Shown in pieces: positions 16,374 through 24,584 of a stretch of 64,000 bases of DNA. The DNA comes from DAINBT01 sp036732785. GTDB lineage: Bacteria; Planctomycetota; Phycisphaerae; Sedimentisphaerales; SM23-30. The notes under the pieces are model-generated. The model saw nothing but the letters and a program-made list of their open reading frames with translations. It made no database searches and was not told the origin of the DNA. The stretch spans positions 16,734 through 80,733 of the forward strand of contig CAZICK010000003.1 of the NCBI GenBank assembly GCA_964537505.1, given 5' to 3'. Numbering within the stretch: position 1 is the stretch's first letter; every line of letters begins with the position of its first letter. Made by a program: the position numbers and the translations under genes.

Positions 16374-17522
16374 TCATAAAGGCGAAAGCTCCAATAATCG
16401 CTCAACAACATGTGGAATGTGCTTTAGCGTATAATCAATGTCATCGTCGGTGTTATACCTGCTGAGACTAAAGCGGATAGAGCCATGGACCGAGGTAAAC
16501 GGAATCCCCATTGCGCGTAACACGTGAGACGGTTCCAATGAGCCGGATGTACAGGCTGAGCCGGACGAAGCGGCTATTCCGAGGTCGTCGAGCATCAGAA
16601 GAATGGATTCGCCTTCGATCTTCCCAAAACCGACATTAACCGTATTCGGCAGCCGAGGCTGTCCACCCCCGGCAATGGCTGCCTCCGGGCATGTTTTTAG
16701 GATGCCGGCCTCCAGCCGATCGCGCAGTGCCTTGACTCGCACCATTTCTTTTTTCATGTGGATTTTCGACAGTTCGCAGGCTTTTCCCAATCCGACGATA
16801 TACGGTACATTTTCAGTCCCGGCCCGTTTGCCGTTTTCCTGATGACCGCCCAGTATTAGTGGATTCACCCTCGTGCCTTTTCGGATATACAGTGCCCCAA
16901 TTCCCTTTGTGGCATGAATTTTGTGGCCCGACAGCGAAAGGATGTCTATCGGCGTTTTCCTGACGTCTATCGGCAGCTTGCCGACAATTTGCACTGCATC
17001 GGTGTGTATGATACAGCCTGTCTGCTTCACGAGTTTCGTTATTTCATCAATTGGGAAGATTACCCCGGTCTCGTTGTTCGCCCACATAATCGAGACGATC
17101 GCGGTATCTGCAGTGAGACTGTCTTTTAGCTGGTCGATGTCGAGCCGTCCCTGAGAATCAACCTGCAATTCAGTGAGTGTGCAGCTATGGTTTCGCAAAT
17201 GCCGACACACGGCAAGCACCGCAGGATGTTCGACCCGAGTCGTAATGATATGTGGATGTCCGCCGTGTGCTTCGACCGCACCTCTAATGGCCATATTGTC
17301 GCTTTCCGTACCGCAACTGGTGAAAATGATTTCCGATGGATCAGCGCCTATCAATGATGCCACCTGTTCGCGTGCTCGTTCAACGTGTTTCTTAACCTGA
17401 CCTCCGAACGTGTGCATACTAGAAGGATTACCCCAAAGATTCTCAAAAAAGGGAACCATTGTCTCAATAACCTCAGGAGCTACCTGTGTGGTGGCGTTAT
17501 TGTCGAGATACACATTCCTCAC
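16374..17522 (-). CDS. nifS: Cysteine desulfurase, NifS/IscS type
   Basis: 382 residues beginning 'RNVYLDNNATTQVAPEV', the standard NifS N terminus. It uses PLP to take sulfur from cysteine for Fe-S cluster assembly. The PLP-binding Lys is in 'SLSGHKIHATKGIGAL', and the persulfide-forming Cys is in 'SSGSACTSGSLEPSHV'. The start codon overlaps the stop of the NifU-like gene by four bases, so the two assembly proteins are made together. The context (Rrf2 regulator, NadA, NifU) says the operon builds Fe-S clusters for general use rather than for nitrogenase; no nif structural genes are present. Confidence 0.95.
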   Translation of the reverse strand: MRNVYLDNNATTQVAPEVIETMVPFFENLWGNPSSMHTFGGQVKKHVERAREQVASLIGADPSEIIFTSCGTESDNMAIRGAVEAHGGHPHIITTRVEHPAVLAVCRHLRNHSCTLTELQVDSQGRLDIDQLKDSLTADTAIVSIMWANNETGVIFPIDEITKLVKQTGCIIHTDAVQIVGKLPIDVRKTPIDILSLSGHKIHATKGIGALYIRKGTRVNPLILGGHQENGKRAGTENVPYIVGLGKACELSKIHMKKEMVRVKALRDRLEAGILKTCPEAAIAGGGQPRLPNTVNVGFGKIEGESILLMLDDLGIAASSGSACTSGSLEPSHVLRAMGIPFTSVHGSIRFSLSRYNTDDDIDYTLKHIPHVVERLLELSPL

Positions 17523-18367
17523 AGCTCAACCTCCTCAACAAACAGATCATCGCAGACAAATTCACGAAGCTTTGGCTGAACAACATTTATTATCGTAACT
17601 TTTGCGATTCTGCACTTTGCACACGCTCCCCGAAACGATACCAGAACACGATCTCCCACCACGTCGATCAATTCTATATCACCACCATCCTGCCGCAATG
17701 CGGGCCGAATCTCTCGTTCGATTGTTTCCTCGATAAGTTTTATCTTTTGGATATTAGTCATCTTCTTACGTGGAGGCTCGGCCTCAGCAACTTCGACGGG
17801 TTTGCCCAGTATCCTGGAAATAATTTGTGCTATGTCTGCCCTGCAACCGCCGCAACCACCGCCGGCCTTGCAGTAATTGGTCACATCCTCTACCGTTGAA
17901 AGATTATTTTCGCGAACTACCTGTTCTATTTCAAGCTCTGTTACCCCGAAACAAGTGCATACAATTCGGCCTTCAAGCTCCCTTAATCCCTTTTCGCCGG
18001 TCCGGTAGTTATTTATCGCTGCCTGAAGTGCTTCCCTGCCCATAACCGAACAGTGCATTTTTTGTTCCGGCAACCCGCCGAGATAATCAGCTATATCGCG
18101 GTTGGTCACCTTTTCCGCCTCTTCCAGCGTCATGCCTTTAATGATTTCCGTCAATGCCGACGAAGAGGCTATAGCACTGGCACAGCCGAACGTCTGAAAC
18201 CTGGCATCTGCTATCCGGCCGTCTGCATCCAGCGAAAATGTCAGCTTGAGCATGTCCCCGCAGGCAAGCGAACCTGTCTCTCCGATGCCATCGGGATTCT
18301 CAACAACCCCCACGTTTCGAGGATTGCGGAAATGATCCTTAACTTTTTCTGTATAGTCCCACATCAT
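17519..18367 (-). CDS. nifU: NifU-type Fe-S cluster scaffold, three-domain
   Basis: 282 residues, with the full NifU architecture. The N-terminal IscU-like domain has its three cluster Cys in 'GSLACGDMLKL', 'FQTFGCASAIASSSA' and 'KMHCSVMG'. The central BFD-like [2Fe-2S] domain has 'VCTCFGVTE' and 'CKAGGGCGGCRADI'. The C-terminal Nfu domain has the C-x2-C in 'GACAKCRIAKVT'. It receives sulfur from NifS and passes clusters to client proteins. It overlaps nadA by four bases upstream and nifS by four bases downstream; NadA is a [4Fe-4S] enzyme and a likely client. Confidence 0.95.
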   Translation of the reverse strand: MMWDYTEKVKDHFRNPRNVGVVENPDGIGETGSLACGDMLKLTFSLDADGRIADARFQTFGCASAIASSSALTEIIKGMTLEEAEKVTNRDIADYLGGLPEQKMHCSVMGREALQAAINNYRTGEKGLRELEGRIVCTCFGVTELEIEQVVRENNLSTVEDVTNYCKAGGGCGGCRADIAQIISRILGKPVEVAEAEPPRKKMTNIQKIKLIEETIEREIRPALRQDGGDIELIDVVGDRVLVSFRGACAKCRIAKVTIINVVQPKLREFVCDDLFVEEVEL

Positions 18368-19275
18368 ACTGTTATACCTATCATGTTTTCTACAGCCTTT
18401 AGTGCTCGGCTACGAACCTCAGCCGACACCTCGACTTTATGCTCCATTTTCTCAAGAGACCAGAGTACTTTTTCTATGGTCGTCAGTTTCATATTCGGAC
18501 ACACGCCAGCTTCTGAAGCTGCATAAAACCGTTTACCTGGGTTTTCCTTTTTGAGCCGATGAATTATGCCTGGTTCCGTTGCGATAATGAACTTCTGTGC
18601 GTCGCTGTTTTTCGCATACCTGCACATCCCGCTTGTCGAAAGGACAACATCAGCCATATCGCGTATCGGTCTGGGACACTCCGGATGGGCCATGGTAATC
18701 GCGTCAGGGTGCTGAGCCTTTGCACGCGCAATATCACCTTCACGAATATGAACATGCGTTGGGCAGTAACCATTCCATAACACCATCCTCCGCCCCGTTT
18801 TCTGGGCAACATAATCCCCAAGGTACTTGTCGGGCACGAAAATGACCTCTTCATCGTCCTTCAGGGATTCTACAACGTTTACGCTGTTCGACGACGTGCA
18901 GCAATAGTCGCTTTCCGCTTTCACTTCCGCACTGCTGTTGACATAACAGATGACCGTAGCGTTTGGATGCTCCCGCTTTAATTGTCGCAACTGTTCAGCG
19001 TCGATCATATCAGCCATGGGACAACCGGCGTTTACGTCCGGCAATAAAACCGTCTTCCCCGGACTCAATATCGCTGCCGTCTCAGCCATGAAATGAACAC
19101 CGCAAAACACAATAACTTCAGCGTCAGTCTCAGCAGCACGTTGGCTTAACTCCAGTGAATCGCCGAGAAAATCCGCAATATCCTGCACCTCAGGCAGTTG
19201 ATAATTATGCACCAAAATTACTGCTTTACGCTCTTTTTTAAGAGTTTCTATCTTGTTTTTTATTGGCTCAATCAT
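18364..19275 (-). CDS. nadA: Quinolinate synthase
   Basis: 303 residues from the ATG at 19275. A longer frame begins at 19353 but would overlap the rrf2-like gene by 47 bases, so the shorter start is preferred. NadA condenses iminoaspartate and dihydroxyacetone phosphate to quinolinate in NAD synthesis, using a [4Fe-4S] cluster. Family motifs are 'VHNYQLPEVQDIADFLGDS', 'CGVHFMAETA', 'DVNAGCPMADM', 'YCCTSSNSV' and 'MAHPECPRP'. The cluster Cys lie in 'AGCPMA', 'HPECPRP' and 'AGVCPNMK'. It sits between the regulator and nifU-nifS, so cluster supply and an Fe-S client are co-expressed. No nadB is adjacent; nadD lies elsewhere at 39.3 kb. Confidence 0.94.
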   Translation of the reverse strand: MIEPIKNKIETLKKERKAVILVHNYQLPEVQDIADFLGDSLELSQRAAETDAEVIVFCGVHFMAETAAILSPGKTVLLPDVNAGCPMADMIDAEQLRQLKREHPNATVICYVNSSAEVKAESDYCCTSSNSVNVVESLKDDEEVIFVPDKYLGDYVAQKTGRRMVLWNGYCPTHVHIREGDIARAKAQHPDAITMAHPECPRPIRDMADVVLSTSGMCRYAKNSDAQKFIIATEPGIIHRLKKENPGKRFYAASEAGVCPNMKLTTIEKVLWSLEKMEHKVEVSAEVRSRALKAVENMIGITV

Positions 19276-19306
19276 TAACGCCACCCATCTACTAATCTTC
19301 TCGGAA

Positions 19307-19756
19307 TCAGATACAGTAATCCGCGGCACATTCTCCCCTTGCCGTATGGTCATTATCCACGAGTTCCTGGAAGGTGACAGAATCGTACACCTCGGCTACG
19401 GCATCGCGTGCTCGCGTCCACATATCTGTGAACGAGCATTTTTCCTTCAGCGGACATGGTTCGCCATTCGTTTCCGCCAGACATTTCACCGGCGCCAGTG
19501 ACCCGTCGATATACTTGATGATCTGCCCGGTGGCCAAATCTTTTGGGGAAGCGACCAGCAAGTACCCGCCCTGCATACCCCGGCGTGACTCGACAAAACC
19601 CCCGTGCTTGAGTTCGGCCAGGATAACCTCCAAAAACCGAACGGGGATCGCCTGAGCTTGAGCGATCTCGGCGATTTTTATTGGGGTGCGTCCGCCTCGC
19701 CTTGCCAACTCGAAAACCGCTCTCAAGGCATACTGACATTTCTGCGAAACATTCAT
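19307..19756 (-). CDS. Rrf2-family transcriptional regulator, IscR/CymR-like
   Basis: 149 residues. The N terminus 'MNVSQKCQYALRAVFELAR' and the wing 'ESRRGMQGGYLLV' are the classic Rrf2 winged-helix signature. Three cysteines, spaced C-x8-C-x5-C ('VKCLAETNGEPC' then 'PLKEKC'), match the cluster-ligand region of IscR-type sensors, so it may bind an Fe-S cluster. CymR-type members control cysteine genes but lack these Cys. Here it lies between an Fe-S assembly operon and a divergent methionine/cysteine operon, and could control either or both. The promoter is at 19803-19831. Confidence 0.92.
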   Translation of the reverse strand: MNVSQKCQYALRAVFELARRGGRTPIKIAEIAQAQAIPVRFLEVILAELKHGGFVESRRGMQGGYLLVASPKDLATGQIIKYIDGSLAPVKCLAETNGEPCPLKEKCSFTDMWTRARDAVAEVYDSVTFQELVDNDHTARGECAADYCI

Positions 19757-19784
19757 GTTTTCACCAAAAAATCCACAAATAATC

Positions 19785-19812
19785 TTGACTTATTCTATCA
19801 AGATGATAAACT
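19785..19812 (+). promoter_or_regulatory. Candidate promoter of metY-metX-metW-cysE
   Basis: TTGACT, a 16-bp spacer and TAAACT. It overlaps the opposite rrf2 promoter, so their -10 elements share bases. The direct repeats CTATCAA at 19795-19801 and 19811-19817 lie across it and are candidate regulator half-sites. Confidence 0.4.
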
Positions 19813-19831
19813 ATCAATGATCAGATGTCAA
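19803..19831 (-). promoter_or_regulatory. Sigma-70-type promoter of rrf2-nadA-nifU-nifS
   Basis: On the minus strand a perfect TTGACA (19826-19831), a 17-bp spacer and TATCAT (19803-19808), about 45 bp before the rrf2 ATG. It overlaps the candidate met/cys promoter, so one regulator could switch both. Confidence 0.65.
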
Positions 19832-19968
19832 GTATTTTTGGTGGTTTTGTCAAAGATTCTTGGCAGTAGCGGACCGATACAAGCGTATGTCCTTGAATAA
19901 CAATGGGTTATGTTTAGTGTCGTTTTTTTTGCAAGGACTTTTTTGAGTAGTTGAAAGGGGCAGAAACA

Positions 19969-21279
19969 ATGAGTAGTAAGGATCATTACGGTCTTGGCAC
20001 GAAAGTTCTGCACGCCGGACAGGATGTCGACCCGGCCACGAATGCACGGGCGGTGCCGATTTATCAGACCACATCGTACATTTTCAATTCGGCCGAACAT
20101 GCCGCCAACCTGTTCGGCCTGAAGGAATTCGGCAACATTTACACCCGCATCATGAATCCGACGACGGATGTGCTGGAGAAGCGGCTGGCGGCCCTGCATG
20201 GGGGCGTTGGTGCATTGGCGCTTTCCTCGGGTGCGGCAGCGGTGGCAATGGGGGTATTGAATATTACCAAGGCCGGTCAGAACATCGTCTCAAGCGATGC
20301 TTTGTATGGCGGGACATACAACGCGTTTCATTATACGCTGCCTAAGCTGGGCGTGGAGGCACGGTTTGTGGATTCGTCCGATCCGGACAATTACTCGCAG
20401 GCAATCGATGAAAACACGCGATTGCTGTATGTTGAGTCGATTGGCAATCCCAAGAATAATGTCGATGATTTCAGGGCTATAGCGGATATCGCTCATGCTC
20501 ATAATATTCCGTTGATGATGGACAATACAGTTTCACCACTGATATTTAATCCTTTTGAGCATGGCGCAGATATTGTGGTATATTCGCTGACAAAGTTCAT
20601 TGGCGGTCATGGTACGAGTATCGGCGGCGCGATTGTGGATTCGGGAAAGTTCGACTGGTCAAAAGGAGATTTTCCGGAGATAACCGAACCGGACCCATCA
20701 TACCATGGTTTGGTGTTGTGGGATGCATTCGGATTGCATGATGAGGCGTTGATACGCGGGGCAGCGTATATAATGAAGGCTCGTTTGCAGTTATTGCGAG
20801 ATATAGGGGCGTGCCTTTCGCCTTTTAATGCTTTTTTGATATTACAAGGGCTGGAAACGCTGCATTTGCGAATGCCGCGGCATTGTGAAAATGCCCTGGC
20901 GTTGGCGCAGTGGCTGGAAAAGAACCCCGCGGTGGCCTGGGTGAACTACCCCGGTCTGCCGAGCCATCGGGACTATAAGAATGCCAGGAAGTATCTGCCG
21001 AACGGTGCCGGAGCGATTATGGGGTTTGGCATTAAGGGAGGTAAAGAAGCAGGCGTCAAAGTGATCGAATCGGTCAAACTGTTCAGTCACCTGGCTAATG
21101 TTGGCGATGCCAAAAGTTTGATTATTCACCCAGCCTCGACGACACACCAGCAGCTTTCTTCGGAGGAGCAACTGGCGGCCGGGGTGACGGAAGATTTCAT
21201 CCGTCTTTCAATTGGTATCGAAGATATTGAAGATATAATTGCCGATCTTGATCAGGCGATCACGGCATCACAGAGGTAA
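19969..21279 (+). CDS. metY: O-acetylhomoserine aminocarboxypropyltransferase (sulfhydrylase)
   Basis: 436 residues from the ATG at 19969, which has GAAAGGGG upstream. It is a PLP enzyme of the Cys/Met metabolism family. The N-terminal 'TKVLHAGQDVDPATNARAVPIYQTTSY' region is typical of MetY, and the PLP Lys is in 'YSLTKFIGGHGTSIGG'. MetY joins sulfide to O-acetylhomoserine to give homocysteine. Its partner MetX, which makes O-acetylhomoserine, is the next gene; then come metW and cysE, so the transcript covers direct sulfhydrylation and the first step of cysteine synthesis. Confidence 0.95.
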   Translation: MSSKDHYGLGTKVLHAGQDVDPATNARAVPIYQTTSYIFNSAEHAANLFGLKEFGNIYTRIMNPTTDVLEKRLAALHGGVGALALSSGAAAVAMGVLNITKAGQNIVSSDALYGGTYNAFHYTLPKLGVEARFVDSSDPDNYSQAIDENTRLLYVESIGNPKNNVDDFRAIADIAHAHNIPLMMDNTVSPLIFNPFEHGADIVVYSLTKFIGGHGTSIGGAIVDSGKFDWSKGDFPEITEPDPSYHGLVLWDAFGLHDEALIRGAAYIMKARLQLLRDIGACLSPFNAFLILQGLETLHLRMPRHCENALALAQWLEKNPAVAWVNYPGLPSHRDYKNARKYLPNGAGAIMGFGIKGGKEAGVKVIESVKLFSHLANVGDAKSLIIHPASTTHQQLSSEEQLAAGVTEDFIRLSIGIEDIEDIIADLDQAITASQR

Positions 21280-21288
21280 TTGTGCCCA

Positions 21289-22476
21289 ATGGGTGTGAGT
21301 ATGGATTCGAATAGTCAACAGAAAGAATATCCCGGACTGGGTCTGGTAGAGACTCAACACGTGGAGTTGTGCAAAGACGGTTTGAAGCTCGACAGTGGCG
21401 TTACGATCGGTCCGGTGAACGTAGCTTACGAGACCTACGGAACCCTTAGCGAGCAAAAGGACAATGTCATTATGGTTTGTCATTCGCTTTCGGGTGGCGC
21501 CCATGCGGCGGGATGGCACCGCGGTGATCGTAAGCCTGGTTGGTGGGATATCATGGTTGGGCCTGGCAAGGCCTACGATACCGATCGATATTATGTGATT
21601 TGTCCCAATTTGCTTGGCGGATGTTATGGTACGACAGGTCCGTCGTCGATCGATCCTAAAACAGGAAGACCTTATGGCATGAGGTTTCCAGTGGTGACGG
21701 TTCGCGACATGGTAAACCTGCAGATACGGCTGCTCGATCACCTGGGTATCGATCAGGTTCTGTCCGTGACGGGCGGCTCGATAGGCGGGATGATGGTTTT
21801 GCAGTGGGCGGTCTCATACCCCAAGCGTGTGCGGTCAGTGATTGCCATTGCCACCACGCATCGCCATTCTCCGCAGCAGATCGCATTCAACGAGGTGTCG
21901 CGGCAGTCGATCATGGCCGACCCGGCGTGGAAGAACGGCGACTATTACGACGGCGATGGACCTAAGATGGGTCTGGCGGTGGCACGGATGATCGGCCATA
22001 TTACCTATCTGTCGGAGCCGGGCATGGAGCAGAAGTTCGGCCGCCGACTGCGCGATCGCGAACGGTACGGATACGATTTTTCCAAAGAATTTGAAGTTGA
22101 AACATATTTGGAACATCAGGGGCAAAGTTTTGTGGAGCGGTTTGACGCCAACTCGCTACTATATATAACGAAAGCGTTGGACTACTTCGATTTGTCTAAC
22201 GGTTTTGATTCGTTGACCGAGGCGTTTCGTGGCTGCCCGACAGTTTTTTTGTTGATTGCCTTCTCGTCGGACTGGCTCTATCCACCGCATCAAATGAAGG
22301 GCGTGGCCAAGGCGATTCGCCGTTCCGGCGGCGACGCTACATATTATGAGATCAGCAGCGACTACGGGCACGATGCCTTTTTGTTGGAGTATAAAAAGCA
22401 AACACCATTGATTCAGTCTTTCCTGGAACGGGCATACCGAACGCATAGCATAATGGATGAGAAATATAATGCCTGA
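21289..22476 (+). CDS. metX: Homoserine O-acetyltransferase
   Basis: 395 residues. The ATG at 21289 is preferred because AGAGGT lies 11 bases upstream, over the metY stop; an in-frame TTG at 21280 and ATG at 21301 also exist. It is an alpha/beta hydrolase fold: 'GPVNVAYETYGTL', 'VICPNLLGGCYGTTGPSS' and the nucleophile elbow 'VTGGSIGGMM' with Ser about residue 164. The C-terminal 'FSSDWLYPPHQ' and 'DYGHDAFL' hold the catalytic Asp and His. It activates homoserine for MetY. The 3' end overlaps metW. Confidence 0.94.
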   Translation: MGVSMDSNSQQKEYPGLGLVETQHVELCKDGLKLDSGVTIGPVNVAYETYGTLSEQKDNVIMVCHSLSGGAHAAGWHRGDRKPGWWDIMVGPGKAYDTDRYYVICPNLLGGCYGTTGPSSIDPKTGRPYGMRFPVVTVRDMVNLQIRLLDHLGIDQVLSVTGGSIGGMMVLQWAVSYPKRVRSVIAIATTHRHSPQQIAFNEVSRQSIMADPAWKNGDYYDGDGPKMGLAVARMIGHITYLSEPGMEQKFGRRLRDRERYGYDFSKEFEVETYLEHQGQSFVERFDANSLLYITKALDYFDLSNGFDSLTEAFRGCPTVFLLIAFSSDWLYPPHQMKGVAKAIRRSGGDATYYEISSDYGHDAFLLEYKKQTPLIQSFLERAYRTHSIMDEKYNA

Positions 22477-23086
22477 GCATATTGTCAATCAAGAGAAAAT
22501 ATATCGCTGGATTATCGAACATACGCCTGAAAAGGGGCGTGTACTGGATATTGGTTGTGGCGACGGTGAACTGCTGGCCAACCTTGTAGAAAAACGCGGC
22601 GTACGTGGCACCGGCATCGAGATATCCGAAGAATGTGTAATGCACGCGGTACAGCGTGGGTTGTCGGTACATCACGGCAATGTCGAGGAAGGTCTTGACC
22701 ATTATGACGACGGTACGTTTGATCTGGTGATTATGTCACTGACCATCCAGGAAATAGGTGATCTGCGGCGAGTGATAAACGAAGCTTTCCGAGTAGGCAA
22801 ACAAATTATTGTGGTTTTTCCAAATTTTGGTTACTGGCGTGGACGCTGGCAACTGGCGATAAGCGGCCGGGCGCCACAAACGTGCAATTTGCCGTACAGT
22901 TGGCATGACTCACCCAACCGGCATTTCTTTACCGTTGCCGATTGGGATGACTTTTGTCGGCAGGAAGCATGGCGGTGCCTGGAAAAACATTTTCTGGCGG
23001 CAGGCAAATCTGTAGGTTTTTTGACCAATTTACGGGCGGAGGTGGCGATGTATTTGATGGAAAAAGGAGATCACGGTAATGAATAG
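22469..23086 (+). CDS. metW: MetW-like methyltransferase-fold protein
   Basis: 205 residues. The SAM-binding glycine-rich motif is 'RVLDIGCGDGELL', and 'VMSLTIQEIGDLRRVI' and 'VFPNFGYWRGRWQL' are diagnostic for MetW. In many bacteria metW follows metX and is needed for full homoserine acetyltransferase activity; its chemistry is not established. The ATG at 22469 overlaps metX by eight bases, with GATGAGAA as ribosome-binding site. It overlaps cysE by eight bases. Confidence 0.92.
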   Translation: MPEHIVNQEKIYRWIIEHTPEKGRVLDIGCGDGELLANLVEKRGVRGTGIEISEECVMHAVQRGLSVHHGNVEEGLDHYDDGTFDLVIMSLTIQEIGDLRRVINEAFRVGKQIIVVFPNFGYWRGRWQLAISGRAPQTCNLPYSWHDSPNRHFFTVADWDDFCRQEAWRCLEKHFLAAGKSVGFLTNLRAEVAMYLMEKGDHGNE

Positions 23087-24005
23087 TCCTGTTGATAAAG
23101 ATTTGGCCAAGCTGACTGACAAGGTTCTGGCCAGCTACCGACGTGAAAAGCAAACCAAACGAATCGGTGAGATGTGCCTGCCGTCACGGGCAAAAATTAT
23201 CGAAATCCTCGAACGAATTCGACAATTACTTTTCCCCGGATATTTCGGCCACAAGGAACTGACGCAGCAGAACGTGCAGTTTCACGCAGGCAATCTCCTG
23301 GTGCAAGTTGGCAAAAATTTGGCTGAGCAGATATACAATTGCCTGTGCACCTGTCATAGTGATGAGAAAGTCAGGGTGTGCCAAAAAAAGGCCGGGGAAA
23401 TCGCACGTGATTTCCTGGCCAGGATTCCTCAGATTCGCACGTTCTTGGCGATGGATGCCCAGGCGTTTTACGACGGCGACCCAGCCGCTAAAAGCCTCGA
23501 CGAAATCATTTACTGCTATCCCGGCTTTTACGCAATAACCGTTTATCGCATTGCTCATGAACTGCTGGAACTGGGCGTTATGTTAATGCCTCGGATAATG
23601 ACCGAATACGCTCACAGCATTACCGGCACGGACATCCACCCCGGCGCGAAAATAGGCAAACGGTTCTTTATCGATCACGCAACCGGCGTAGTCATCGGTG
23701 AAACAACACAAATAGGCGATAACGTGAAGATATATCAGGGTGTAACACTTGGTGCGAAGAGCTTTCCCAAGGACGAACGTGGCAGGGTCATCAAGGGCTT
23801 CAAGCGGCATCCAACTATCGAGGACAATGTTACGATATACCCCAATGCGACCATCCTCGGCGGCCAAACCGTCATCGGCAAAGGAGCAACAGTCAGCGGC
23901 AATGTTTACATCACCGAATCTGTTCAGCGCAACAGCCTGGTCAAGCAGGAAACTCCAAAACTCCAAGTAATCCGCAAGCTAACAAAAAAATCAAAAAAGA
24001 CATAG
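23079..24005 (+). CDS. cysE: Serine O-acetyltransferase
   Basis: 308 residues. It acetylates serine to O-acetylserine for cysteine synthesis. An N-terminal helical region is followed by a left-handed beta-helix of hexapeptide repeats: 'GTDIHPGAKIGKRFFIDHATGVVIGETTQIGDN', then 'YQGVTLGAKS' and 'IYPNATILGG'. The catalytic 'DH' and 'H' pattern is present. The start overlaps metW and has AAGGAGATC upstream. It closes the metY-metX-metW-cysE operon, directly before the MITE-like element. Confidence 0.94.
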   Translation: MNSPVDKDLAKLTDKVLASYRREKQTKRIGEMCLPSRAKIIEILERIRQLLFPGYFGHKELTQQNVQFHAGNLLVQVGKNLAEQIYNCLCTCHSDEKVRVCQKKAGEIARDFLARIPQIRTFLAMDAQAFYDGDPAAKSLDEIIYCYPGFYAITVYRIAHELLELGVMLMPRIMTEYAHSITGTDIHPGAKIGKRFFIDHATGVVIGETTQIGDNVKIYQGVTLGAKSFPKDERGRVIKGFKRHPTIEDNVTIYPNATILGGQTVIGKGATVSGNVYITESVQRNSLVKQETPKLQVIRKLTKKSKKT

Positions 24006-24064
24006 GATACCACAAACCGCGTAAGAGCATGTGCTATATATGGCAGATTTTAGCGTCTTCCATA

Positions 24065-24421
24065 ACCCATCTTCTACACCTTGATTTTGCAACTCTTTTC
24101 TACCGTGATCTCTTCGAGAATTTTGTCTTCATCGATCTGAAAATGGTTCCGCGGTTTGGGGGCGGCAAGATACTTGCGATACCCTGTATTGCCAACCAAT
24201 GCCTTCTCGCCCTGCTTGAGGTGTTCACGCAGACTCTCAACAATAGCGTTGCGGTCGGCAACAATGCAAATACGGTCGATACAAAATTTGCTTTTGAGGC
24301 GGTCAACAATCGGAACCAGCGTCTTTACATCCGCTTTGAGGTAAAAAACACAAAATCATCATTTTTAGTCTAAAAACGCTATTTTCCGCCTCCCAAAAAG
24401 ACGCAACTGTAGAAGATGGGT
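24065..24421. mobile_element. MITE-like, internally deleted IS1634-type element
   Basis: Perfect 14-bp terminal inverted repeats ACCCATCTTCTACA (24065-24078) and TGTAGAAGATGGGT (24408-24421) bound 357 bp. The interior holds the 3' end of an IS1634-like transposase reading on the minus strand. The element is far too short to encode a full transposase. I see no clear target-site duplication. Its right end lies 21 bp before the -35 element of the gcvPA promoter. Confidence 0.75.
24074..24355 (-). pseudogene. C-terminal fragment of an IS1634-type transposase
   Basis: About 93 codons read without a start codon from a TGA at 24356 to a TAG at 24074. The translation contains 'KTLVPIVDRLKSKFCIDRIC', then 'IVADRNAIVESLREHL' and 'ALVGNTGYRKYL', the arrangement of the second catalytic Asp region of IS1634/Transposase_11 DDE enzymes. 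Everything upstream, including the first catalytic Asp, is lost, and the stop lies inside the terminal inverted repeat. Confidence 0.7.
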
Positions 24422-24442
24422 CAAACGTGACTGGTATTTGGT

Positions 24443-24471
24443 CTGGCATTTTCACTTGGCATTGGTATAAT
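24443..24471 (+). promoter_or_regulatory. Sigma-70-type promoter of gcvPA-gcvPB
   Basis: CTGGCA, a 17-bp spacer and a perfect TATAAT. Transcription should begin within or just after the first stem of the structured leader at 24472-24538. Confidence 0.6.
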
Positions 24472-24538
24472 GCCGGGCGGCTGTGCAGACTGGAGAGAGC
24501 GGATTCCAACAGCACCGAAGACTTGACAAACGCCCGGC
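24472..24538 (+). ncRNA. Structured leader of gcvPA, glycine-riboswitch-like candidate
   Basis: A perfect 8-bp outer stem GCCGGGCG / CGCCCGGC (24472-24479 and 24531-24538) encloses a second stem GCTGT / ACAGC (24480-24484 and 24509-24513). Inside are GGAGAG (24492-24497) and, 15 nt later, CACCGAAG (24513-24520). Those two strings, at nearly this spacing, are hallmark sequences of glycine riboswitch aptamers, and the downstream gene is glycine decarboxylase, a classic glycine-riboswitch target. The usual 3' CTCTCAGG is not present in standard form; CGCCCGGCAA takes its place with a compensating stem. So it is a diverged or degenerate aptamer, or a look-alike. Confidence 0.45.
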
Positions 24539-24584
24539 AATATGAAGAATATCCACGGGAATCGCAATCGAATGGAGAATCGCA

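Noticed and set aside
16374..18367. Nitrogen-fixation cluster, from NifS and NifU
   Set aside because: There are no nitrogenase or other nif genes; NifU/NifS-type proteins with an Rrf2 regulator serve general Fe-S assembly.
18364..19353. Longer nadA from an ATG at 19353
   Set aside because: It would overlap the upstream regulator gene by 47 bases, and the extra residues are not like known NadA N termini; the ATG at 19275 fits better.
19813..19968. SAM or T-box type riboswitch before metY
   Set aside because: There are two small hairpins (GGAC..ATAC/GTAT..GTCC and ATAAC/GTTAT) and a run of eight T, but none of the conserved S-box or T-box sequences, and no stem adjoins the T-run.
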